The notes: a model not told the origin generated them from the sequence alone. A DNA stretch of 5,882 nt from Desulfovibrio sp. (GCA_031281815.1 JAITEY010000272.1:1-5882), one strand, 5' to 3'; counted from the first letter of the stretch, positions 1-5,660 are shown. Made by a program: numbers and translations.

Positions 1-619
1 GTTCTTCAATCAAATCGAGTTCAATAAATACACTTTTTTTCCACCCAATTAGATTATCAAGAATAGCTTTTGTATCTTTATCATAAATATCATTCATTAT
101 TGGCTGCTTCAGATTATGAAATTTTTGAAATTGATCTTCTGGTATTAATTTAAGAATCTTTTTTATAGAATTAACATTATATATAGAAATTTTTCCTGTC
201 AATTCATCATCAGTTAATGATTTATAGTCTTCTAAGGATTTATTAAGCAAGGATTTATTATTTGTTATAATACCGTATTCAAAATTGCGTTTTAATCCTG
301 ATATCGTAAGATTAGCTGAGGTTATTATACATATAGTCCTATCAAAAATATAAAACTTTGCATGTAGATTAGATCTATTATATACAGTATTATGCTTAAT
401 AAGCTTTTTAATTGCTGCTATATCGGAAGCATGATTATAAAAACTTTTGAGATTAATATTTGTAATAAGCGTAACGCCGACATTATCTTTCTTTACAGAT
501 AGAATATCGTCTACAATTTCTTCTTTGACAAAAGGTGCACACAACTGTATCTCAGTATCAGCCGACTGACATAAGGATAAAAATTTTTCATGGAGTGGTG
601 TATCTACTATATCGATCAT
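1..619 (-). CDS. Phospholipase D-like (HKD) nuclease/hydrolase, N-terminal part, cut by left edge
   Basis: The minus strand is open from an ATG at 619-617 to the window edge (206 codons, no stop), so the 3' end is missing. An AGGG at 630-627 lies 7 bases before the ATG and supports this start. The protein carries one HKD-type motif: H86-x-K88-x4-D93, then six residues and T100-S101-A102-N103 (consensus HxKx4Dx6GSxN), with G108 and E114 in a following segment of the kind seen in phospholipase D-fold proteins. Known for the fold: these residues catalyse phosphodiester cleavage, and members with one HKD motif usually act as dimers. Bacterial relatives include NgoFVII/BfiI-type restriction nucleases and DrmC-like defence proteins. 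No signal peptide is visible, so it is probably cytoplasmic. Residues 115-206 are rich in Lys, Asn and Ile and I recognise no domain there. Codons are strongly AT-biased, unlike the genes at right, which suggests horizontal transfer. Substrate (nucleic acid or lipid) cannot be decided. Confidence 0.85.
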   Translation of the reverse strand, partial: MIDIVDTPLHEKFLSLCQSADTEIQLCAPFVKEEIVDDILSVKKDNVGVTLITNINLKSFYNHASDIAAIKKLIKHNTVYNRSNLHAKFYIFDRTICIITSANLTISGLKRNFEYGIITNNKSLLNKSLEDYKSLTDDELTGKISIYNVNSIKKILKLIPEDQFQKFHNLKQPIMNDIYDKDTKAILDNLIGWKKSVFIELDLIEE

Positions 620-638
620 TTTGCTACCCTGAAGATGG

Positions 639-650
639 GGTATGCATACC
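639..650. promoter_or_regulatory. 12-bp perfect palindrome upstream of the phospholipase D-like gene
   Basis: GGTATGCATACC reads identically on both strands and lies 20 bases before the start codon of the minus-strand phospholipase D-like gene, in its probable 5' leader. A weaker inverted repeat follows directly: ACCGC (648-652) and GCGGT (669-673), enclosing TTTT/AAAA arms. A perfect 12-bp dyad here fits a dimeric repressor operator, but no regulator gene is visible and I match it to no known operator. The minus strand has a TATAAT-like CATAAT at 682-677, without a convincing -35 element. Confidence 0.35.
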
Positions 651-700
651 GCCGTTTTAACCAAAAATGCGGTCTATTATGCAGGCGATGCCTTCAGCCG

Positions 701-749
701 GGTGCCGGACCTGCGCGCCAGTATCTCCTTCGGCCGAGGCTCCGGCACC
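701..749. repeat. 9-bp perfect inverted repeat (hairpin)
   Basis: GGTGCCGGA at 701-709 is the exact reverse complement of TCCGGCACC at 741-749. The arms enclose 31 bases that contain a CGGCCG palindrome. Neither strand has a T-run after the stem, so it is not a standard intrinsic terminator. It lies in the gap between the AT-rich block and the operon and could be an old element end, a protein site or a leftover RNA structure. Confidence 0.4.
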
Positions 750-860
750 ATTTCTAAGAACACGCTAATCTTGCCCTCAAGGCAATGTCAAGAGCGTGAA
801 ACTCAACTGTCGCGAGCAGATGGTATGACCGACTTAGGTAGCACATGATTTGACCGATGA

Positions 861-882
861 GGAGCCCCAAAAAGGAGGCTCC
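861..882. repeat. Compact GC hairpin with A5 loop
   Basis: GGAGCCCC (861-868) pairs with GGAGGCTCC (874-882) through eight base pairs with one bulged A at 876, around a loop of five A (869-873). The fold is strong for its size but no T-run follows on either strand. It may be a relic terminator or a processing site; no gene nearby clearly uses it. Confidence 0.4.
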
Positions 883-1093
883 CAGCGTCCGACGGCGCAA
901 ATTCATCTCGCCGTGTGCCCTTGTTTCCGCGAATCGGGCAAGGACAGCAAAACGCCGGAAAAGCCGATGGACAAGCCGGGCAAGCCGACGCTCTCCCGGA
1001 GAACATCCGCCGGCATTGCGCGAAATGTCCGACAAATTTCTCACATGCGCCGAAAACACCCTGCCGGGACTTGTCGAAAACCTTGCTTCTTCC

Positions 1094-1123
1094 TTGACAA
1101 AATCCCTCCCGGCCTCCTAAAGT
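1094..1123 (+). promoter_or_regulatory. Probable sigma70 promoter of the operon
   Basis: TTGACA at 1094-1099 is a perfect -35 hexamer. After 18 bases comes TAAAGT at 1118-1123, which matches four of six -10 positions. Transcription would begin near 1130 and leave a leader of about 60 bases before the EF-G-like start at 1193. The spacing is one base above optimum, so strength is uncertain. No recognisable PerR or Fur operator overlaps it. Confidence 0.5.
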
Positions 1124-1150
1124 ACGGACGGCAATCCTCAACGGTCTTTC

Positions 1151-1179
1151 CGGCGGGGCAGCGTATCGCCGCCGTTTTT
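1151..1179 (+). terminator. Hairpin plus T-run in the operon leader (possible attenuator)
   Basis: CGGCGG (1151-1156) and CCGCCG (1169-1174) form a perfect 6-bp GC stem with a 12-base loop, followed at once by TTTTT (1175-1179). This is the layout of a weak intrinsic terminator. It lies between the probable promoter and the ribosome binding site (GGGAG at 1183-1187), where early termination could be regulated. No alternative antiterminator pairing or leader peptide is obvious, so attenuation is an inference. Confidence 0.3.
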
Positions 1180-1192
1180 CCAGGGAGTCCTC

Positions 1193-3262
1193 ATGTCCGG
1201 AAACATTCACGCGCAAAGAACCTATGCCTTGGCCGGCGCCGGGGGAAGCGGCAAAACCACTCTGGCGGAAATGCTCCTGCTGGAGGCGGGCGCCGTCGGC
1301 CGCCAGGGAAAAATCGAAGACGGCAACACCACTCTGGACTATGAACCCGAAGAAATCAAACGCCGCGGCAGCATTCAACCGGCCTTCGCCGCGTTCGCCC
1401 GCGGAGAAGCCGGACATTTTCTGGTCGATCTGCCCGGCGACGGGAATTTTATCGGCGACAGAGATATGGTGCTGACCGGCGTGGACGCCGCGCTCTTCGT
1501 CATCGACGCCGTCGACGGCGTGCGTCCCCTGACCCGGCGCGCCTGGAACGCCGTCAAAAAGGCCGGGTTGCCCACCTGCTGTGCAATCACCAAGCTGGAC
1601 CGCGAACGCGCGGATTTCGACGCGGCCCTGGCCGGCCTGCCCTCCCTGCCGGGCATGCATCCGGTGCTGCTCTACGCCCCCATCGGCGGACAGACCGACT
1701 TCAAAGGACTTGTGGATATCCTGGCCGGCAAGGCGCTGATGTTCAAAGACGGCGGCGGCGTTGAAGAAGCCGCCCCCCCTGCGGACATGGCGCGGGACTT
1801 GGCCTCCCTGCGGGAAAAAGCCGTGGAAAACATCGCCGAAAGCGATGACGCCCTGATGGAAAAATACCTTGAAGAAGGTGAACTTGCCGAAGAAGAAATC
1901 CTGGACGGCCTGCGCCGGGGCGTGGTCGCCGGCAGACTGACGCCGGTGATCGCCGTTTCGGGCCTGGAAAACAAAGGCGCGGGCCCCTTGCTGGATATGA
2001 TTGAACGCCTGCTGCCTTCCGGTTTGGAACACGCGCCCTTTGCCGGCAAGGACGGCACGACGCTCACGCCCTCGACGGACGGCCCGGCGGCCTGTTTCAT
2101 TCTCAAAACCCTCTCCGACCCCTTCGCCGGGCAGCTTTCTCTGGCCAGGGTGCTCACCGGCGCCGTCAACTCGGACACGACGCTGAAAAACATGCGCAAC
2201 GGCGAACATGAGCGTCTGGGCACACCCATGCTCATGCTCGGGAAAAACCAGACCCAGTGGAAAGAAAGCCTCGGGCCGGGAGCCGTGGTCGCCCTCGCCA
2301 AACTGAAAAATACGCGCACCGGGGACACCCTTTCCGGCGACAAACTCGCCTTTGCCCTCAAAACCCCGGAACTGTCGCCGCAGCTTATTTCTTACGCCCT
2401 GGCTCCCAAAGAGAAAGGCGAGGAAGACAAGGTGTACGCCGCCGTACAACGGCTGCTGGACGAAGACATCGCCCTGAAACTCGCCCGTGATGAGGAAACA
2501 GGCGACATCCTGGTGTCCGGCATGGGCCAGATGCATATAGAAACCGCCGTGGAACGCGCAAGGCGCCGCTACAAGGTGGATATCCTGCTCAAAACCCCCA
2601 AGGTGCCGTACCGCGAAACCATACGGGGCACGGCCCAGGTGCAGGGACGCCATAAGAAGCAGTCCGGCGGCCGCGGCCAGTTCGGCGATTGCTGGGTGGA
2701 ATTCGCCCCCTTGGAACGCGGGGCGGGCTATGTGTTTGAAGACGGCATTGTCGGCGGCGTCATCCCCCGCCAGTATATTCCGGCCGTCGACAAAGGCGTA
2801 CAGGAAGCCTCGGCCCGCGGCTTTCTGGCCGGCTATCCCATGGTGGACTTCAAGGCCAAGGTTTACGACGGCAGCTACCACACCGTGGACTCCTCGGAAA
2901 TGGCCTTCAAGGTCGCCGGTTCCCTGGCTTTCAAAAAGGCCATGGAAAGCTGCAGGCCGATTCTGCTTGAACCCGTCGTTACTCTGACCATCACCGTGCC
3001 CGATGCCTGCATGGGCGACGTGATCGGCGACCTTTCCGGACGCAGGGGCAAGGTGCAGGGCTCGGAATCTACTGCCGGCGTCACGGAAATCAAGGCCCTC
3101 GCGCCCATGAATGAAATCCTGCGCTACGCCCCCGACCTGCGCTCCATGACCGGGGGACAGGGCAGCTTTACTGTGGAATTCTCGCATTATGAAGAGGCCC
3201 CGCCGCCGGTGACGGAAAAGGTGACGGCCGAATACCGGCAGAACAAGGCCCAGGAAGGATAA
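1193..3262 (+). CDS. EF-G-like translational GTPase (divergent FusA paralogue)
   Basis: A 689-residue protein with EF-G domain order and close to EF-G length (E. coli EF-G has 704 residues). The start has GGGAG 5 bases upstream. The GTPase domain (about 1-277) has a P-loop at G15-K21-T22, a G3 motif D79-LPGDGNF, G4 T133-KLD136 and G5 near S256. Domain II is about 295-375, III about 390-466, IV about 467-590 (with the typical QSGGRGQFG stretch at 490-498) and V about 593-670. True EF-G has HVDHGKT- or HIDAGKT-type P-loops, DTPGHVDF and NKMD. Here the P-loop Asp is Gly, the GTP-hydrolysis His of G3 is Asp (D83) and the G4 Asn is Thr. This points to the EF-G-like/EF-G2 group, whose GxGGxGKTTLAE P-loop and EDGNTTLDY stretch it shares, rather than the housekeeping translocase. 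It probably binds ribosomes; its exact role is unknown. It is the first gene of an operon with perR 4 bases downstream, whose ribosome binding site lies inside its last codons. A ribosomal protection (Tet) protein is less likely. Confidence 0.93.
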   Translation: MSGNIHAQRTYALAGAGGSGKTTLAEMLLLEAGAVGRQGKIEDGNTTLDYEPEEIKRRGSIQPAFAAFARGEAGHFLVDLPGDGNFIGDRDMVLTGVDAALFVIDAVDGVRPLTRRAWNAVKKAGLPTCCAITKLDRERADFDAALAGLPSLPGMHPVLLYAPIGGQTDFKGLVDILAGKALMFKDGGGVEEAAPPADMARDLASLREKAVENIAESDDALMEKYLEEGELAEEEILDGLRRGVVAGRLTPVIAVSGLENKGAGPLLDMIERLLPSGLEHAPFAGKDGTTLTPSTDGPAACFILKTLSDPFAGQLSLARVLTGAVNSDTTLKNMRNGEHERLGTPMLMLGKNQTQWKESLGPGAVVALAKLKNTRTGDTLSGDKLAFALKTPELSPQLISYALAPKEKGEEDKVYAAVQRLLDEDIALKLARDEETGDILVSGMGQMHIETAVERARRRYKVDILLKTPKVPYRETIRGTAQVQGRHKKQSGGRGQFGDCWVEFAPLERGAGYVFEDGIVGGVIPRQYIPAVDKGVQEASARGFLAGYPMVDFKAKVYDGSYHTVDSSEMAFKVAGSLAFKKAMESCRPILLEPVVTLTITVPDACMGDVIGDLSGRRGKVQGSESTAGVTEIKALAPMNEILRYAPDLRSMTGGQGSFTVEFSHYEEAPPPVTEKVTAEYRQNKAQEG

Positions 3263-3266
3263 CGCG

Positions 3267-3911
3267 ATGCCGCCGTCCAGAAATACCAGGCAGCGTATGC
3301 TGATTCTGCATACCCTGCGCTCTTTCCCCGTGCATCCCACTGCTGTCGAACTTTACGCCAAGGCGCGGGAAGCCATGCCTTCCCTGAGCTTGGGAACGGT
3401 CTACCGCAATCTGGAAATGCTGACACGTTCCGGCGAGGTGATTTGCCTGGAACGTGCCGGCACGTCCAGGCGTTTCGACGGCAATACCGCCGCGCACGGG
3501 CATGTGCGCTGCTCCGTCTGCGGGCGCGTCGGGGACGTCGCCGGCGCCCTTCCCGACGCGGTACTCGACAACATCCGTTCTCCCGGCTTCGACATTCTGG
3601 GCATGGAAGTGGAATTCACGGGATTGTGCTCGGAATGCCGTTCCAAGGCGGAACGAGCCGGGGATCCCCCTGCGTTTCCCCGCAGGCGCGCGCGCATCGC
3701 CGGCGGGCATACCCCGCCCTTCCGCCTGCTTGAAAAACGCGTCGCCGCCAAAGATGCCCGGTCCGTTCGCCTGTGTGAAAAAAGCGTTGCCGGCGAAGAA
3801 ACTCCGACCGGCCGCCCGTGCGAAAACCGCGTTGCCGGAGAAGACGCCTCTTCAGGTCGACCCTTTGACAAAGCGGGCGTCCGCGGGCGAGCGCGCGTCA
3901 CCGGCCGCTGA
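3267..3911 (+). CDS. perR: PerR-like Fur-family metalloregulator with repeat-bearing C-terminal tail
   Basis: A 214-residue Fur-family repressor. AAGGA at 3255-3259, within the end of the preceding gene, lies 7 bases before the ATG. Residues 1-70 form the winged helix (S41-LGTVYRNLE50 is the recognition region) and 70-125 the dimerisation domain. Cysteine pairs C82/C85 and C121/C124 would hold structural zinc. H23, D71, H77, H79 and D90 align by eye with the regulatory metal ligands H37, D85, H91, H93 and D104 of Bacillus PerR, so peroxide sensing by iron-catalysed His oxidation is the best guess over Fur or Zur. The canonical fold ends near residue 130; typical PerR has about 140-150 residues. 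The extra 80 or so residues begin with a Pro/Arg-rich linker (131-152) and then carry three clear and one decayed copy of a 15-residue repeat. The tail has no recognised domain. It lies between the EF-G-like gene (4-base gap) and ftsY (1-base gap). Confidence 0.88.
   Translation: MPPSRNTRQRMLILHTLRSFPVHPTAVELYAKAREAMPSLSLGTVYRNLEMLTRSGEVICLERAGTSRRFDGNTAAHGHVRCSVCGRVGDVAGALPDAVLDNIRSPGFDILGMEVEFTGLCSECRSKAERAGDPPAFPRRRARIAGGHTPPFRLLEKRVAAKDARSVRLCEKSVAGEETPTGRPCENRVAGEDASSGRPFDKAGVRGRARVTGR
3723..3905 (+). repeat. 45-bp in-frame tandem repeats in the perR 3' end
   Basis: Units lie at 3723-3767, 3768-3812 and 3813-3857, with a degenerate fourth at 3858-3905. They encode R-[LP]-x-[ED]-[KN]-x-V-A-x-[KE]-[DE] followed by four variable residues, with Gly last in units 2 to 4. 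Units 2 and 3 differ at 13 of 45 bases, and 8 of those fall at third codon positions of the perR frame. Units 1 and 2 differ at 13 bases with no such bias. The array ends just before the ftsY start. Confidence 0.75.
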
Positions 3912-3912
3912 A

Positions 3913-5226
3913 ATGGGTTTTTTCTCTTCCCTGCGCAGGTTTTTCGGCGCTTCTCCCCAAGAGTCCGCACCCGCGTCCGGCCCGCCCGGCGAAAGCATTG
4001 CCGCCTCCGTCGCCTTTTCTCCGGAAGAGGAGGCCATGCTCGTGGAACTGCGCGCCCGCGACGCGCGCCTCTCCGCCTGGTTGGACGTGATTCTCAAGGA
4101 TGTGGACGGGGCCGGTGAGCGGCTCTACGCCCGCATACGCTTCCTGCTCGCCGTTCTGGAAACCCCGGAGGAGGAAAGGGAGAAATTCGTCCGCACGTTC
4201 CGCTCCTGGCTGGAAGCCATGGAATACGAAAGTCTGGAGGATTTCCGCTCCGAACTGCAGTACCGCCTGGCCCTGGCCCTGGATCTGGAGGACGAGGAAG
4301 ACGAACGCAGCCGCCTGCTGCTCAAGCTGACCGGCGGATTGTCCGCCACGCGCGAGCGTATTTCCCGCGGACTGAACCGCCTGTTCCTCTCGGGCCGGGC
4401 CGTGGACGCCGCGTTCTGGGACGAACTGGAAGAAACGTTGATACTCGCGGACACGGGCGCCGAAACGGCGCGCAAGCTGACGGAAAAACTGCGCGGCCGG
4501 GCCGCGACCGAAGGCATCGCCGACGCGGCGCTGTTACGCGACGCCCTGCGCGAGGAACTGCTCAAGGTGTTCAAGCCCGCGCGACGCATCAGCGCCGTCA
4601 ACCCGCCCGAGGTCGTGCTGGTTATCGGGGTCAACGGCGCGGGCAAGACCACGACCGTCGCCAAGTTGTGCCACCGCGAAGCCCTGCGCGGCAAAAAAAC
4701 TCTCCTGGCGGCCGCCGATACCTTCCGCGCCGCAGCTGTGGAACAACTGGAAATCTGGGCGGCCCGCGCCGGAGCGGACTTTTACGCCGGGAAACCCGGC
4801 GCGGACCCCGCCGCGGTGACCTACGAAGCATTGCAAAAGGGACTGCGCGAAGGGCACGACATCATCTTCGCCGATACCGCCGGCCGCCTGCACACCAAGA
4901 CAAACCTCATGGGCGAACTGGGCAAGATATGCAGGGCGGCGGCCAAAGCCCACCCCGGAGCGCCGCACCGCACCGTCCTTGTCCTGGACGCCGGGGCGGG
5001 TCTGAACGCGCTGAACCAGATACGCACCTTCCGTCAATGCTGCGGCATCGACGAACTCATTCTGACCAAGCTGGACGGCACGGCCAAAGGCGGCACGGCG
5101 ATTGCCGCCGCGGCTTTCGGCATCCCCATCTCCTTTGTCGGCGTAGGTGAAAAAATGGAAGACCTGCGCCCCTTCGACCCGGAAAGTTTCGTGTCGGCCC
5201 TGCTTGCCCAGAATCCACCGCGCTGA
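3913..5226 (+). CDS. ftsY: Signal recognition particle receptor FtsY
   Basis: A 437-residue SRP receptor GTPase. It docks the SRP-ribosome complex at the inner membrane and delivers nascent membrane proteins to SecYEG through reciprocal GTP hydrolysis with Ffh. The start MGFFSSLRRFF is a typical FtsY N-terminus. Residues 34-135 are charged and largely helical, resembling the variable A domain. The N domain begins near 142 (GLSATRERISRGLNRLF). The G domain has G1 G239-VNGAGKTTT, D269-TFRAAA, D321-TAGR, T385-KLD and G410-VGE. One conserved motif departs: the usual DATTGQN-type loop reads D359-AGAGLN, so the Gln is Leu. There is no Shine-Dalgarno before the ATG, which begins one base after the perR stop, so translational coupling is likely. 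The frame is also open upstream through perR (an ATG at 3754 would add 53 residues), but the N-terminal motif favours 3913. No intrinsic terminator follows on this strand. Confidence 0.95.
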   Translation: MGFFSSLRRFFGASPQESAPASGPPGESIAASVAFSPEEEAMLVELRARDARLSAWLDVILKDVDGAGERLYARIRFLLAVLETPEEEREKFVRTFRSWLEAMEYESLEDFRSELQYRLALALDLEDEEDERSRLLLKLTGGLSATRERISRGLNRLFLSGRAVDAAFWDELEETLILADTGAETARKLTEKLRGRAATEGIADAALLRDALREELLKVFKPARRISAVNPPEVVLVIGVNGAGKTTTVAKLCHREALRGKKTLLAAADTFRAAAVEQLEIWAARAGADFYAGKPGADPAAVTYEALQKGLREGHDIIFADTAGRLHTKTNLMGELGKICRAAAKAHPGAPHRTVLVLDAGAGLNALNQIRTFRQCCGIDELILTKLDGTAKGGTAIAAAAFGIPISFVGVGEKMEDLRPFDPESFVSALLAQNPPR

Positions 5227-5236
5227 AAAGGAAAAA

Positions 5237-5305
5237 ACCTCGTTGTGTTTGTAAAAACAATATGATAGGATTGATTTATCAAACGCAACCTATCACTAAC
5301 GAGGT
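5237..5305. repeat. Nested inverted repeats, potential multibranched RNA or DNA structure
   Basis: An outer pair, ACCTCGTT (5237-5244) and AACGAGGT (5298-5305), is a perfect 8-bp match. Within it, TTGT-AAAA-ACAA (5249-5260) forms a small hairpin. TGATAGG(A)TTG (5263-5273) pairs with CAACCTATCA (5286-5295) over ten base pairs with one bulged A. A-runs flank both sides (5232-5237 and 5306-5313). Read on the minus strand, the outer stem is followed by six T, then CC and four T, so it could weakly terminate transcription from the right. On the plus strand it is not a standard terminator. It lies 10 bases after the ftsY stop and is more AT-rich than the operon. Confidence 0.5.
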
Positions 5306-5331
5306 AAAAAAAAGTATTCCCCAAGCAAACA

Positions 5332-5538
5332 TTGGTCAATACAGCACGCTGTTCAAAAAAAGCCGGGATCAAGAACGGTATTGCGCCGCCGCAGGGACAT
5401 GCTGCCTCTGTGGGGCCGGGCTATCTCTTATTGCTGCGCGAGGTTATCGTCAAGCACCGGAACATAGAAGCCGCGATGGCGTATGCCCCGAGTCCGGAGC
5501 GCTGTGTGCGCCGCCTTCGTGAACTTACCGCAGGATAA
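5332..5538 (+). CDS. Doubtful small ORF or gene remnant
   Basis: A 68-codon frame begins at a TTG with no Shine-Dalgarno; a stop lies upstream at 5305-5307. I do not recognise the product. Its second half (about residues 28-68) has GC-rich codons like the native genes and reads as a plausible helical, Arg-rich C-terminus ending RRLRELTAG, while the first part looks non-coding. It may be the tail of a decayed gene whose 5' end was lost at the structured AT-rich segment, or chance. A competing frame at 5262-5522 covers the same bases and looks poorer. Confidence 0.25.
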   Translation: MVNTARCSKKAGIKNGIAPPQGHAASVGPGYLLLLREVIVKHRNIEAAMAYAPSPERCVRRLRELTAG

Positions 5539-5543
5539 ATTCT

Positions 5544-5603
5544 ATGGTTCAAAAAAATATATCCTCCTACATCAAGGAATTTCTGATAACGATGAAGCCG
5601 TGA
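5544..5603 (+). CDS. Possible 19-residue leader peptide ahead of bioB
   Basis: ATG at 5544 opens 19 codons (MVQKNISSYIKEFLITMKP) ending in TGA at 5601-5603. AGGA at 5532-5535 is 8 bases upstream and overlaps the end of the preceding small frame, which is better placed than the ribosome binding site of bioB itself. The codons are AT-rich. It shows no run of regulatory codons. It could be a translated leader, the remnant of a gene, or chance; nothing proves expression. Confidence 0.22.
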   Translation: MVQKNISSYIKEFLITMKP

Positions 5604-5660
5604 TTTCGCAAAAACGGCATAGTGCTTGCTTCCGTCGTACACAAGGCAACGACATCCAAG
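5604..5660 (+). promoter_or_regulatory. Immediate bioB upstream region with weak ribosome binding site
   Basis: The bases before the bioB ATG contain only a distant AAGG (5643-5646, 14 bases away), which is too far for good initiation. An in-frame GTG at 5622 could add 13 residues but has no better site; a stop at 5601-5603 bounds the frame. No clear promoter hexamer pair stands out. Confidence 0.3.

Larger units (their letters stand above)
674..1093. other. Gap with no convincing gene
   Basis: Apart from the two hairpins noted here, I see nothing functional. Open frames exist on both strands, but they overlap each other, lack good ribosome binding sites and give low-complexity, Arg-rich translations typical of GC-rich shadow frames. 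Base composition has returned to the GC-rich level of the operon, so this stretch looks native, or like an eroded gene remnant, rather than part of the AT-rich block. Confidence 0.5.

Noticed and set aside
861..882. Intrinsic terminator
   Set aside because: The stem is strong but no T-run follows it on either strand.
642..1059. Open frames on both strands in the gap (642-848 plus, 754-1059 minus) as small genes
   Set aside because: They overlap each other, have no good ribosome binding sites and no recognisable motifs.
850..1344. 164-codon plus-strand frame upstream of and overlapping the EF-G-like gene
   Set aside because: It runs out of frame into the well-supported gene, and its composition is Arg/Lys/Pro-rich with no family resemblance.
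803..3340. 845-codon open frame on the minus strand opposite the EF-G-like gene
   Set aside because: It is antisense to a gene with clear GTPase motifs. Its translation is a low-complexity Gly/His/Arg/Phe-rich shadow typical of GC-rich DNA.
3723..3905. CRISPR-like repeat array
   Set aside because: The units are directly adjacent, divergent and in frame with perR, with no spacers.
5237..5305. tRNA gene, suggested by the cloverleaf-like fold
   Set aside because: There is no T-loop GGTTCGAATCC-like segment, no proper D or anticodon arms, and the arm sizes do not fit.
5262..5522. 86-codon plus-strand frame between ftsY and bioB
   Set aside because: It starts inside the inverted repeats without a Shine-Dalgarno, and its Cys/Ala/Arg-rich translation looks like an out-of-frame reading.
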